Shown piece by piece: positions 32,979 to 40,504 of a stretch of 64,000 nucleotides of DNA (position 1 is its first letter; the number at the start of each line of letters is the position of its first letter). Under the pieces are notes generated by a model. It saw only the letters and a list, made by a program, of their open reading frames with translations, was not told where the DNA came from and did not search any database. The DNA is taken from the NCBI GenBank assembly GCA_947466585.1, contig CANIEU010000003.1, forward strand, positions 62,001-126,000, given 5' to 3'. A program made the translations under genes and the position numbers. This stretch comes from Fibrobacterota bacterium (lineage in GTDB: Bacteria; Fibrobacterota; Fibrobacteria; UBA11236).

Positions 32979-33053
32979 AACAACACAGCATCACAACATC
33001 ACAACAATAATCGTCTGGATGCTATTGTGTTGCTTTCGTTTTGCTGTGTTGTT
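32979..33053. repeat. Inverted repeat, CAACACAGCATCAC family, copy 2
   Basis: Perfect 12-bp arms AACAACACAGCA (32979-32990) and complement (33042-33053), with a nested ACAATA/TATTGT pair. The arm sequence and CAACA-rich composition match copy 1 at 6309-6401. Both copies lie between convergent genes. Confidence 0.7.
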
Positions 33054-33073
33054 GTGCCTTACTGGCCCTCTGA

Positions 33074-33682
33074 TCACAGTCTGGAATTCACTCTGTCCCA
33101 ATCTACCACGTTCCACCACGCGTCGATCCATTCTGGGCGGCGATTCTGGAATTTGAGGTAGTAGGCGTGTTCCCAAACGTCGAGGTTGAGAAGCGGCTTG
33201 CGTCCCTTGCTAATCGGGCAGTCCTGATTGCTGGTGTTTCCGATATTGAGGGCACCGTCGTCTGTGAGTATGAGCCAAGTCCAACCCGAGCCGAATTGCG
33301 CAAGAGCTGATTCCTTGAATTGTGCCTTGAAGGTTTCGAAATCGCCGAAGGCCGCGTCGATCGCCTTGGCGAGTGCACCGGTAGGTATCCCACTGCCGAC
33401 TTCTTTCCCGGGGCCCATGCCGTTCCAGAAGAATTCGTGGCTCCAAATGCCGCCGGCATTGTTCGAGACCTTTTGACGGATCGCTGCGGGTACGGCATCC
33501 AGGTTTTTCAAAAGGCCGTCGAGGCTTTCGGATGAAAGTCCCGGGAAGTCTTTTAAGAGCGTGTTCAATTGATCCACGTAGGCCTGTTGGTGTTTTCCAT
33601 GGTGGATTTCCACGGTGGCCTTGTCGTAGTGGGGTTCGAGAGCATCGGATGCGAAGGGTAGGGGAGAGAGCGTAAAGTGCAT
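33074..33682 (-). CDS. sodA: Superoxide dismutase, Mn-type of the Fe/Mn family
   Basis: A 202-residue cytosolic enzyme (no signal peptide) converting superoxide to oxygen and hydrogen peroxide. Metal ligands lie in EIHHGKHQQAYVDQLN, GGIWSHEFFWN and LDVWEHAYYL. NNAGG before the second ligand and NQD in NIGNTSNQDCPI place the active-site glutamine in the MnSOD position rather than the FeSOD position; this assignment is by family knowledge and cambialistic use is possible. It is divergent from the PuuD-like membrane gene. Confidence 0.95.
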   Translation of the reverse strand: MHFTLSPLPFASDALEPHYDKATVEIHHGKHQQAYVDQLNTLLKDFPGLSSESLDGLLKNLDAVPAAIRQKVSNNAGGIWSHEFFWNGMGPGKEVGSGIPTGALAKAIDAAFGDFETFKAQFKESALAQFGSGWTWLILTDDGALNIGNTSNQDCPISKGRKPLLNLDVWEHAYYLKFQNRRPEWIDAWWNVVDWDRVNSRL

Positions 33683-33776
33683 GGAGAACTTCCGGGGGTA
33701 AAATGCGATGAAAGCCGCCGAAGGACGGTCGGCAGGGAATCACCCACCGATCTGGTAAACATTCGCCAAAATGTTC

Positions 33777-33784
33777 TAATTTTG
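33777..33784 (+). promoter_or_regulatory. TAATTTTG box upstream of the PuuD-like gene
   Basis: TAATTTTG, an exact TAnnTTTG match, lies 37 bp before ATG 33822. The surrounding GTTCTAATT is repeated in the leader at about 35018, upstream of the sugar isomerase operon. Confidence 0.45.
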
Positions 33785-33821
33785 GCTCTACGGGAGAAAT
33801 CCATCCAACAAGGAGTCGATT

Positions 33822-34523
33822 ATGGAATGGGCATTGTTCAGTCAGTCGGGCGTTGAGTTTTTGCTGCGCTGGGGTCACTTCCTCGGTGGGGTATCCTGGA
33901 TCGGTATTCTGTGGTACCTGAATTTTTCGCAGGGCCCCTTCATGAACGATGTGGACGCGACCGTAAAGACGGCCGTCAACGCCAAGCTCGCTCCGCGCAC
34001 CTTGTGGTATTTCCGTTGGGGTGCGATGCTGACCTTTCTCACGGGCTGGGCCATCATCGGCATGCGCATGAGCACGCCGGGCGGCGCGGAGCTGCTGTAC
34101 ACCTCGTGGGGCGTCACCATTTTGACCGGCGCATTGTTCGGTTCGGTGATGTGGTTCAACGTGTGGTTTGTAATCTGGCCGCGCCAGAAGAAGATCATTG
34201 CGGCGGCCCAAGGCGGCCCCGCGGTTGAAAACGCTCCTGCGGTGGCGCGTCGCGCGTTCCTCGCTTCGCGCACCAATACGCTGCTGTCTATTCCGTTGTT
34301 GTTTCTGATGGCCGCTGCCAGCCACCTCGTCATCGCGGTCAACCCGGCCTGCGTGGGGCTGTGGTTCCTGATTCTGATCGCGGTGGTCGCACTGATCGAG
34401 ATCAATGCGCTCGTCGCCACCAACGGGGCGACCACCAAGCCGATCGAAAAGGTCAAGGGCGTGGTCCACATGGGCATTTTGCTCACCGTGGTTCTGTACG
34501 TGTTGCTCGAGGTGCTGCTCTAG
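33822..34523 (+). CDS. Urate hydroxylase PuuD-like membrane protein (Urate_ox_N domain only)
   Basis: A 233-residue inner-membrane protein with six or so helices, matching the N-terminal membrane domain of PuuD-type urate oxidases. Features: FLLRWGHFLGGVSWIGILWYLNF (residues 12-34), YFRWGAMLTFLTGWAI, VMWFNVWFVIWPRQKKII and ASHLVIAVNP. Histidines in these helices resemble those of the cytochrome-linked enzyme. PuuD normally carries a C-terminal cytochrome c domain; here a cytochrome c lipoprotein is encoded 37 bp downstream instead. Many members are annotated from this domain alone and may oxidise something other than urate. Excellent ribosome site AAGGAG. No other purine-degradation gene is in the window. 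Confidence 0.78.
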   Translation: MEWALFSQSGVEFLLRWGHFLGGVSWIGILWYLNFSQGPFMNDVDATVKTAVNAKLAPRTLWYFRWGAMLTFLTGWAIIGMRMSTPGGAELLYTSWGVTILTGALFGSVMWFNVWFVIWPRQKKIIAAAQGGPAVENAPAVARRAFLASRTNTLLSIPLLFLMAAASHLVIAVNPACVGLWFLILIAVVALIEINALVATNGATTKPIEKVKGVVHMGILLTVVLYVLLEVLL

Positions 34524-34560
34524 GCTCTGCCAGAGCGACCAGAACAACGGAGTCGATCCG

Positions 34561-34911
34561 ATGTCGCGCACTTCCTGCTCACTGATTGCCGCTGCGCTTT
34601 TTGTCGCGGCCGTCCTCTCCCTTGCGGCCTGCAAGAAAGAGGATTTGTCACCGGAGCAGGTGCGCGTGCGCAGGGGGCAGACGATGTACACCCTGCATTG
34701 TGCGTCCTGTCACAACCCCTCCGATCCCAAGCGGGACGGCGGGGTGGGCCCTGCCATCGCAGGTTCCAGTCTCGAATTGCTGCAGGCGCGGATTTTCCGC
34801 AGCGCCTACCCCGAGGGCTATCATCCCAAACGGGAAACGCACATCATGCCGAGATTGCCGCTCGACCAAGATCAGGTGGGAGCTCTACACGCCTACCTGA
34901 GCTCGCTTTAA
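34561..34911 (+). CDS. c-type cytochrome lipoprotein
   Basis: A 116-residue lipoprotein (lipobox LAAC, cysteine 24) with one haem-binding site CASCH (residues 48-52) and a distal methionine candidate in HIMPRLPLDQDQ, followed by the closing helix VGALHAYLSSL. It is a periplasmic, membrane-tethered monohaem cytochrome c. It follows the PuuD-like gene by 37 bp and corresponds to the cytochrome domain that is fused in standard PuuD, so it is probably the electron acceptor of that protein. Export and haem attachment need the Ccm or Ccs system, not seen here. Confidence 0.9.
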   Translation: MSRTSCSLIAAALFVAAVLSLAACKKEDLSPEQVRVRRGQTMYTLHCASCHNPSDPKRDGGVGPAIAGSSLELLQARIFRSAYPEGYHPKRETHIMPRLPLDQDQVGALHAYLSSL

Positions 34912-35038
34912 AAGGCTTTGGAAAGCCCTGAAAAAGGGCTGAAAATACTTTAGGCGTTCGAAAATCCGGGTGTCTGATCCCGGACGCTGATTCTGGTCAA
35001 GTTTATGCCGAAATAGTTCTAATTCCACGCTTTTTATT

Positions 35039-35068
35039 TTGCCCGGAAGGCCGGTCGGAATCTATACT
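35039..35068 (+). promoter_or_regulatory. Possible promoter of the sugar isomerase operon
   Basis: TTGCCC (35039-35044) and TATACT (35063-35068) are 18 bp apart, about 105 bp before ATG 35173. Nearby TTATTTTG is an alternative of the other box type. Confidence 0.3.
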
Positions 35069-35172
35069 ATGCACCCTCGGGAGCGTGGTACCCCACTTCT
35101 CCGAAACCATTTTTCGGCGCCCCAGCAGACGCCGATGCGAACCGATTCTGCGAACCGAACAAGGAGAACTTC

Positions 35173-36414
35173 ATGGCGGTCAAAGCCTTTGAACCCAAGC
35201 CGATGAAACTGAGCGTTTTGACTGCTGCTTTGCAGGAGTTGACCCCTCGCGCCAAGCGCGATGCCGATCCGGATCTGGCCATCGAGGAATGGCTGCAGTT
35301 TTCCAAGGACATCGGCTCTCCGAACATCCAAATCTCCGCGGCCTTGCATCCGACCGAAACCGACGTGCCGGCCGAAGCGATGCTCGATCCGGTCGCCAAC
35401 CATCTCGATCTGCGCCAGCCGTTCACCAAAGAGCGTGCGGCCCGCGTACATGCGTCCATGAAGTCCACTGGCGTGGGCCTGTCGGATATCGCCTACTTCG
35501 ACAACTTCCTGCACCCGGACAAGGCCGTCCGCCAAAAGAAAATCGACTTCATGATGCGCGTGTTCGACGCGGCGGCGCTGCTGGGTCTCGACGCTGTGTG
35601 CGGCTTTGTGGGCCGCAACTACGAACTCGACATGGACCAGAACCTTCAGATGTTCGAAGAAGTGTTCGTGCCCATGCTGAAAGAAGCCAAGGCGCGCGGC
35701 CTCACCTACCGCGTGGAACAGTGTCCGATGCCCGGGTGGAACATCACCGATAAGTGGCACAACAACATCGCCTATGCACCCGGTCCGTGGATCGCGCTGC
35801 ATCGCGTCTGCGAGAAGCACGGCGTGGGCGACCAGTTCCGCATCCATTACGATCCGTCCCACGCGATTCTCATGGGTCAAGATACCCGTTCCATCTTCCA
35901 GTACCTCAAAGACACCGGGTACAACTTCCTGATCGCCGGCTTCCACGTGAAGGGCCAGGTGGTGGATTCGAAGGGCGTTTCGGCCTGGGGTTACGGCGGA
36001 CAGACGATGGAGCGCGGCGACTGGATCGACGGCAAGCCGAGCCCCAATGCGGCCGACCACGTGAACGCCTGGAAGAAACAGGTGGCCTTGGCCGAGCACG
36101 AGTTGCCCGGCACCGCCAAGCACGATCCGCTGGCTTATCTGCAGAACCGTTCGGTGGACTGGCTCGATCATCAGCTCGCCGCACGCGAGTTGTTGGCCAT
36201 CGATCCGGCGAACACCTATCTGGTGGTTGAGCACGAGTATCCCCGCGCCCGTATCCAGGACAAGGCGAAGCTCGCCCCGATTCTCAAGGGTTCGCTGGCG
36301 TTCACCAAGGCGATCGACGAAGCCGCTGCCGCGATGTACGCGCTGCAACACGACGTGCTCGCCGCACAAGGCATTCCTGTTCAGGGATTTGGCCGGGAGG
36401 CATACCGCTCATGA
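35173..36414 (+). CDS. Sugar phosphate isomerase/epimerase-family TIM-barrel protein
   Basis: A 413-residue AP-endonuclease-2-like TIM barrel, longer than the usual 280-300 residues. Likely metal ligands sit in TYRVEQCPM (Glu), RIHYDPSHA (Asp/His), AGFHVKGQV (His) and [11 protein letters not shown] (Glu), matching the xylose isomerase-like fold. No signal peptide, so cytosolic. Ribosome site AAGGAG seven bases from ATG. The stop overlaps the start of an oxidoreductase gene by 4 bp (36411-36414). The pair is typical of sugar or inositol catabolic modules in which one enzyme oxidises a sugar and the other isomerises the product; the substrate is unknown. Confidence 0.85.
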   Translation: MAVKAFEPKPMKLSVLTAALQELTPRAKRDADPDLAIEEWLQFSKDIGSPNIQISAALHPTETDVPAEAMLDPVANHLDLRQPFTKERAARVHASMKSTGVGLSDIAYFDNFLHPDKAVRQKKIDFMMRVFDAAALLGLDAVCGFVGRNYELDMDQNLQMFEEVFVPMLKEAKARGLTYRVEQCPMPGWNITDKWHNNIAYAPGPWIALHRVCEKHGVGDQFRIHYDPSHAILMGQDTRSIFQYLKDTGYNFLIAGFHVKGQVVDSKGVSAWGYGGQTMERGDWIDGKPSPNAADHVNAWKKQVALAEHELPGTAKHDPLAYLQNRSVDWLDHQLAARELLAIDPANTYLVVEHEYPRARIQDKAKLAPILKGSLAFTKAIDEAAAAMYALQHDVLAAQGIPVQGFGREAYRS

Positions 36415-37571
36415 TCCACGGAACCAATCTCCCCGATGCCAACAAGCGTCGCCTCCTCGCCGGCATCGTCGGCGGTGGCGAAGGCGCCTTTATCGGCAGC
36501 GTGCACCGCATCGCGGCGGAACTCGACGGCCAGGCCCAGGTGGTCGCAGGTGCCATGTCTTCCGATCCCGTGAAGGCCAAGCGCAGCGCAGACGCGTGGT
36601 TCCTCGATCGTTCCTACGGCAGCTTCGCTGAAATGGCCAAGGCCGAAGCGGCTCGCCCCGACGGCATCGACTTCGCCATGGTTTGCGTGCCCAACCACAT
36701 GCACTTCCCGGTGGCGAAAGCCTTCCTTGAAGCCGGCATTCACGTGGTGTGCGACAAGCCCATGACCTTCACGCTCGAAGAGGCCGAAGAACTGGTGAAG
36801 ATTGTGGAGGCCAAGGGTCTCGTGTTCGCACTCACGCACAACTACACTGGTTACCCGACCGTGCGCCAAGCGCGCGCGATGGTGAAGCAGGGATTGATCG
36901 GCGACGTGCGTAAGGTGCTGGTGGAATACAATCAAGATTGGCTGATGGAGCCGCTGGAAACCACCGGCCAGAAGCAGGCCGCATGGCGCACCGATCCGTC
37001 CAAGGCGGGCATCTCGAACTGCGTGGGCGACATCGGCACGCACGCGGAGAACCTGCTGGAGTATATCACCGGCGTGAAGATCAAATCGGTGTGCGCCGAC
37101 TTCACCTCGTTCGTGGCGGGCCGCAAGCTCGAAGACGACGCCAACATTTTGCTGCGCCTCGAGAACGGCGGCAAAGGCACCTTGGTCTGCTCGCAGATCG
37201 CGTGCGGCGAAGAGAACAACCTCAACATCCGCGTATACGGCAGCAAAGGCGGCCTCGAGTGGCACCAGCAGCAGCCGAACACCCTCATCTTCAAGCCGGC
37301 CGGCAAGCCGTGGGAGTACATGCGTACCGGTCTCGGCTACATGGGTGCCGAATCCGCCTGCGCCACGCGCCTGCCTTCGGGACACCCCGAGGGATACCTC
37401 GAAGCGTTCGCCAACATCTATCGCGGCGCCATCGCCGACATTCGCCGTGCCAAATCGGGTGAACCGCTCGCAGGCGGGTATCCCGACGTGCACGACGGCC
37501 TTCGCGGCATCCGCTTCCTGGTGAAGACGGTGGAGAGTGCGAAAAAGGGCGCGGCTTGGGTGGAGATTTAG
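36411..37571 (+). CDS. Gfo/Idh/MocA-family oxidoreductase
   Basis: A 386-residue NAD(P)-dependent dehydrogenase. Rossmann region [20 protein letters not shown] (residues 16-35), [19 protein letters not shown], the lysine motif [17 protein letters not shown], then [20 protein letters not shown] with the catalytic-region aspartate and histidine. It lacks a Tat signal, so it is cytosolic. Translationally coupled to the sugar isomerase and followed by a strong terminator, so the two make a closed bicistronic operon. Codon and base use resemble the neighbours. Confidence 0.9.
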   Translation: MIHGTNLPDANKRRLLAGIVGGGEGAFIGSVHRIAAELDGQAQVVAGAMSSDPVKAKRSADAWFLDRSYGSFAEMAKAEAARPDGIDFAMVCVPNHMHFPVAKAFLEAGIHVVCDKPMTFTLEEAEELVKIVEAKGLVFALTHNYTGYPTVRQARAMVKQGLIGDVRKVLVEYNQDWLMEPLETTGQKQAAWRTDPSKAGISNCVGDIGTHAENLLEYITGVKIKSVCADFTSFVAGRKLEDDANILLRLENGGKGTLVCSQIACGEENNLNIRVYGSKGGLEWHQQQPNTLIFKPAGKPWEYMRTGLGYMGAESACATRLPSGHPEGYLEAFANIYRGAIADIRRAKSGEPLAGGYPDVHDGLRGIRFLVKTVESAKKGAAWVEI

Positions 37572-37619
37572 GGGAGTTGTCGGTTCACTGTGAACGTGAA
37601 CTGTAAACGCGAAACGAAA

Positions 37620-37662
37620 AAAAAAGGTCGACCCCCATTTTAACGGCGGGCCGGCCTTTTTT
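37620..37662. terminator. Rho-independent terminator of the sugar operon
   Basis: An 11-bp stem, AAAAAAGGTCG (37620-37630) with CGGCCTTTTTT (37652-37662), with one G-U pair, then a T-rich tail. It lies between convergent genes ending at 37571 and 37729. Confidence 0.85.
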
Positions 37663-37728
37663 GTTTTCGGTATTCCGTGCGGGCCTTGCAAGGCTGCAGC
37701 GAGAACGCCCTCCGTTATGACGAACGGC

Positions 37729-38316
37729 TTACGCTTTAGGTAGACGGATCACGATGGTGCCCGCAATAAAATCGTGCAGCGAGCGGCGCAGCGGATGGAA
37801 TAGGCAAGCGAAGATTTCGGTGATGGCCCACAGCGTGCTGAGGTTGCTGAGCCGCTCGTAGGATTCACGGGCCTGAAGAATTTTCAGGAGGGCGAGCACG
37901 TCATCGTTCGGCAAGGTGCCACCGTAGACATGCAGGGCCTGGGCGGCCAGGGTGGCCATGCTCAGTCGCAGCACGGCGTCCACGAAGCTGCGTTTGATGG
38001 CCACGTTCGCGTCGATGGAGCTTCCGTCGACGGCGCGCACCACGCGCAGGCGCATGGCCATTTTTCCGACGGTGGCTCCGTAGCGTGCATGAAACGCGAT
38101 CTGATAGACGGCGAAGCTGACGAGGCCGAAAGGGAAAAGCAGAAAGCCCCACCGCAGCGAAACGCTGCTGGCGTAGGCAACGAGGAAAACGACGGGCATC
38201 CACACGAGACCGTCGAGCACGAGAGCGACGAAACGCGCCCACACGGGAGCGATCTGCAAGGCGGTGGGCGGAATCGTGCGTGTTTCGGAATTTTCGGCGG
38301 AAGAAATTTCAGGCAT
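37729..38316 (-). CDS. RDD-family membrane protein
   Basis: A 195-residue membrane protein with three or four helices. The RDD signature is present: VWARFVALVLDGLVWMPVVF (Arg and first Asp, residues 25-44), then YGATVGKMAMRLRVVRA after the second helix and SLHDFIAGTIVI near the end (last Asp). The family is of unknown transport-like or ion-related function. It stands alone, with a TACCTTTG box 4 bp upstream of the ATG and no Shine-Dalgarno. Confidence 0.85.
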   Translation of the reverse strand: MPEISSAENSETRTIPPTALQIAPVWARFVALVLDGLVWMPVVFLVAYASSVSLRWGFLLFPFGLVSFAVYQIAFHARYGATVGKMAMRLRVVRAVDGSSIDANVAIKRSFVDAVLRLSMATLAAQALHVYGGTLPNDDVLALLKILQARESYERLSNLSTLWAITEIFACLFHPLRRSLHDFIAGTIVIRLPKA

Positions 38317-38320
38317 GGGG

Positions 38321-38328
38321 CAAAGGTA
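38321..38328 (-). promoter_or_regulatory. TACCTTTG box upstream of the RDD gene
   Basis: Minus-strand TACCTTTG ends 4 bp before the ATG at 38316. The 13-base context CTACCTTTGCCCC is repeated before the gene at 39308. Confidence 0.5.
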
Positions 38329-38465
38329 GAATCCGCCGACGGCGGACTTCGGGCTTTGCCCTCAGCGCGACTCTCGCGGTGCGAAGGGGCGGGGCGTGTG
38401 TGTCGAGCCTGCCCCCGCGTAGGCGGGGGGCGGGGCATGCACACCGCGCCACCTTCCTTTTATTC

Positions 38466-38765
38466 CTAGAGCTTCTCCACCTTTTCCGCCAAGGCGAAAT
38501 CCTTCCCCGTAATCCCGCCCGCATCGTGGGTCCATGTGACGATGCGCACCTTGCCCCACGACAAATGAATATCGGGATGGTGGCCTTCGGCCTCGGCGAC
38601 CGCGCCGACCTTGTTCGTGAACGCGAGCGCTGTCGCGAAATCGGGGAAGGTGTATTTCTTTTCGAGGTGATGGTCCTTCACCGCTTCCCAGCCGTGGCCG
38701 CGTCGATCGACCATTGCCTGCAATTCCACACCCTTGATCACCCGGCTATTCTTTTCCGATTCCAT
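38466..38765 (-). CDS. phhB: 4a-hydroxytetrahydrobiopterin dehydratase (pterin-4a-carbinolamine dehydratase)
   Basis: A 99-residue enzyme that dehydrates pterin carbinolamine. Family motif EAEGHHPDIHLSWGKVRI (residues 58-75) holds the catalytic histidines, and THDAGGITGKDFALAEKV follows. Length is standard. No aromatic amino acid hydroxylase is nearby; many bacteria keep this gene alone, where it may serve molybdopterin or other pterin chemistry. The gap to the RDD gene start (38317-38465) holds GC-rich palindromes (near 38410-38435) but no clear T-run. Confidence 0.93.
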   Translation of the reverse strand: MESEKNSRVIKGVELQAMVDRRGHGWEAVKDHHLEKKYTFPDFATALAFTNKVGAVAEAEGHHPDIHLSWGKVRIVTWTHDAGGITGKDFALAEKVEKL

Positions 38766-39050
38766 TCCGCACCTCCGCCATGCAACGTAGGAAGCTGAGA
38801 ACCTAAGAAGCTGAGGGCTATTAGCAGGAAGCCCGCCGGAGGCGGGTCGAAGTTCGTAATCTGATTTTAAGGAAATTATGATACGATCGACTCCTGAAGG
38901 TGTAACCGGGGTGGTACTCGAACTATTATGGTTGACGCAGAAAACCGACCAAAATCAGGAACTCAACCATTCAAGCGTAATATGGGTATTCCGGAAATGA
39001 ATGGATTTGGTTACACTGGATTCAAGAGTGCACCTGCGCCGGGATCGAAA

Positions 39051-39173
39051 ATGTCACCTGATATTTACCAGTACGACGACTTCCGGGCTTTCCTGAAGGA
39101 AAGCTTCGAGGCGAAAGTGCGTGCCGAGGTGGAGGCGGGGCGCAAATATTCGCAGCGCGGCCCGGTGCGATAA
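39051..39173 (+). pseudogene. TIGR02147-family protein, N-terminal remnant
   Basis: Forty residues, MSPDIYQYDDFRAFLKESFE then AKVRAEVEAGRKYSQRGPVR, match the start of TIGR02147 proteins, which read D-I-Y-x-Y-x-D-(Y/F)-R-x-(F/Y)-L followed by a basic region and an S-(Y/Q)-R step into the helix-turn-helix. Full proteins are about 270 residues; here a stop comes just where the DNA-binding part should begin, and no continuation is visible in other frames to 39300. The frame is open back to 38928, but that part looks non-coding. It is probably a truncated copy of a family that is multiplied in Fibrobacter. Confidence 0.55.
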
Positions 39174-39271
39174 GCACTGGGCCGTTTCTGCGTGAGAGGG
39201 TCACGGTTCTTGAGGCACAGACCCGAAACATCGCGGGAATGCAGGGAAACCTCGATAATCCCCTCTAAAAC

Positions 39272-39279
39272 TACCTTTG
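39272..39279 (+). promoter_or_regulatory. TACCTTTG box upstream of the polyamine operon
   Basis: TACCTTTG lies 28 bp before ATG 39308, within CTACCTTTGCCCC, the same 13 bases that precede the RDD gene on the other strand. Confidence 0.5.
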
Positions 39280-39307
39280 CCCCCGTCCTTCTTCCCGGGA
39301 AACAAGC

Positions 39308-40504
39308 ATGAGCAAGGTTCTAATCGTCGGTGCGGGTGGTGTCGGTCAGGTGGTGGCCCACAAGGTCAGCCAGGCCCCCGAGGTATTCACGTCCGCGGTG
39401 CTGGCGAGCCGCACCCAATCGAAGTGCGACGCCATCGCAGCCCAAATCACCAAGCGGCGCAATTTCCCTCTCGAGACCGCACAGGTCGATGCCGACAACC
39501 CCCGCGAGATGGCCGAGCTCATCCGCAAGGTCAAGCCCGATCTCGTGATGAATATCGCGCTTCCGTATCAGGATCTGTCCATCATGGACGCCTGCCTCGA
39601 AACCGGAGTCGATTATCTCGACACCGCCAACTACGAGCCGCCCGACACGGCGAAGTTCGAATACAAGTGGCAGTGGGCGTATCAGGAGCGTTTCCATGAA
39701 AAGGGCTTGATGGCGCTGCTTGGTTCCGGGTTCGATCCCGGCGTGACCAACGTGTTCTGCGCCCACGCGCAAAAGCACCGCTTCAGTGAAATCCACACCG
39801 TCGACATCATGGACGCCAATGCGGGCGACCACGGATACCACTTCGCCACGAACTTCAATCCCGAGATCAATATCCGCGAGATCACGGCGAAGGGGCGCTT
39901 CTGGGAAAAAGGCGAGTGGATCGAAACGGACGCGCTCTCGGTGCACAAGACCTGGGACTTTCCCGAGATCGGACCCAAGGAGATGTACCTCATGTATCAT
40001 GAGGAACTCGAATCCCTCGCGCAGAACCTCAACGGTCTGAAGACGATTCGTTTCTGGATGACCTTCTCCGAGAAGTACCTCACGCATCTCCGCGTGTTGG
40101 AGAATGTCGGCATGACGGGCATCAAGCCCATTCTGTTCGAGGGTAGGGAAATCATTCCCTTGCATTTCCTCAAGGCCCTGCTTCCCGACCCGGCCTCGCT
40201 GGGCCCGCGCACCAAGGGCAAGACCAACATCGGTTGCCTGATCGAAGGTCTCGGCAAGGACGGCAAGCCGCTGAAGACCTACACCTACAACGTGTGCGAC
40301 CATGAGGCGTGCTACGCCGAGGTGGAATCCCAGGCGATTTCGTACACCACCGGCGTGCCCGCCATGATCGGCGGCCTGCTCATGGTGACGGGCAAGTGGA
40401 AAAAGCCGGGCGTGTGGAACATGGAACAGCTCGACCCCGATCCGTTCATGGAACAGCTCAACCTCCGCGGCCTGCCGTGGACGGAAGAGATCACACAGGG
40501 ATGA
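39308..40504 (+). CDS. Carboxynorspermidine/carboxyspermidine synthase (saccharopine dehydrogenase family)
   Basis: A 398-residue NADPH-dependent enzyme. N-terminal Rossmann motif KVLIVGAGGVGQVVAHKVSQ (residues 3-22), the SRTQSKCDAIA loop, and the family-typical VNIALPYQDLSIMDACLETG and GVDYLDTANYEPPDTAKFEY, then LLGSGFDPGVTNVF. It condenses aspartate semialdehyde with putrescine or diaminopropane and reduces the imine to carboxyspermidine or carboxynorspermidine. The decarboxylase gene overlaps by 4 bp (40501-40504), which fixes the pathway. Lysine saccharopine reductase is an alternative in isolation but not in this context. Confidence 0.9.
   Translation: MSKVLIVGAGGVGQVVAHKVSQAPEVFTSAVLASRTQSKCDAIAAQITKRRNFPLETAQVDADNPREMAELIRKVKPDLVMNIALPYQDLSIMDACLETGVDYLDTANYEPPDTAKFEYKWQWAYQERFHEKGLMALLGSGFDPGVTNVFCAHAQKHRFSEIHTVDIMDANAGDHGYHFATNFNPEINIREITAKGRFWEKGEWIETDALSVHKTWDFPEIGPKEMYLMYHEELESLAQNLNGLKTIRFWMTFSEKYLTHLRVLENVGMTGIKPILFEGREIIPLHFLKALLPDPASLGPRTKGKTNIGCLIEGLGKDGKPLKTYTYNVCDHEACYAEVESQAISYTTGVPAMIGGLLMVTGKWKKPGVWNMEQLDPDPFMEQLNLRGLPWTEEITQG

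Noticed and set aside
34914-34940. Terminator after the cytochrome gene
   Set aside because: Two short competing six-pair hairpins, no proper T-run; too weak to list.
35062-37691. Two long antisense frames (35062-36369 and 36381-37691) opposite the sugar operon
   Set aside because: Mirror the codons of the two convincing plus-strand genes; no ribosome sites or family motifs.
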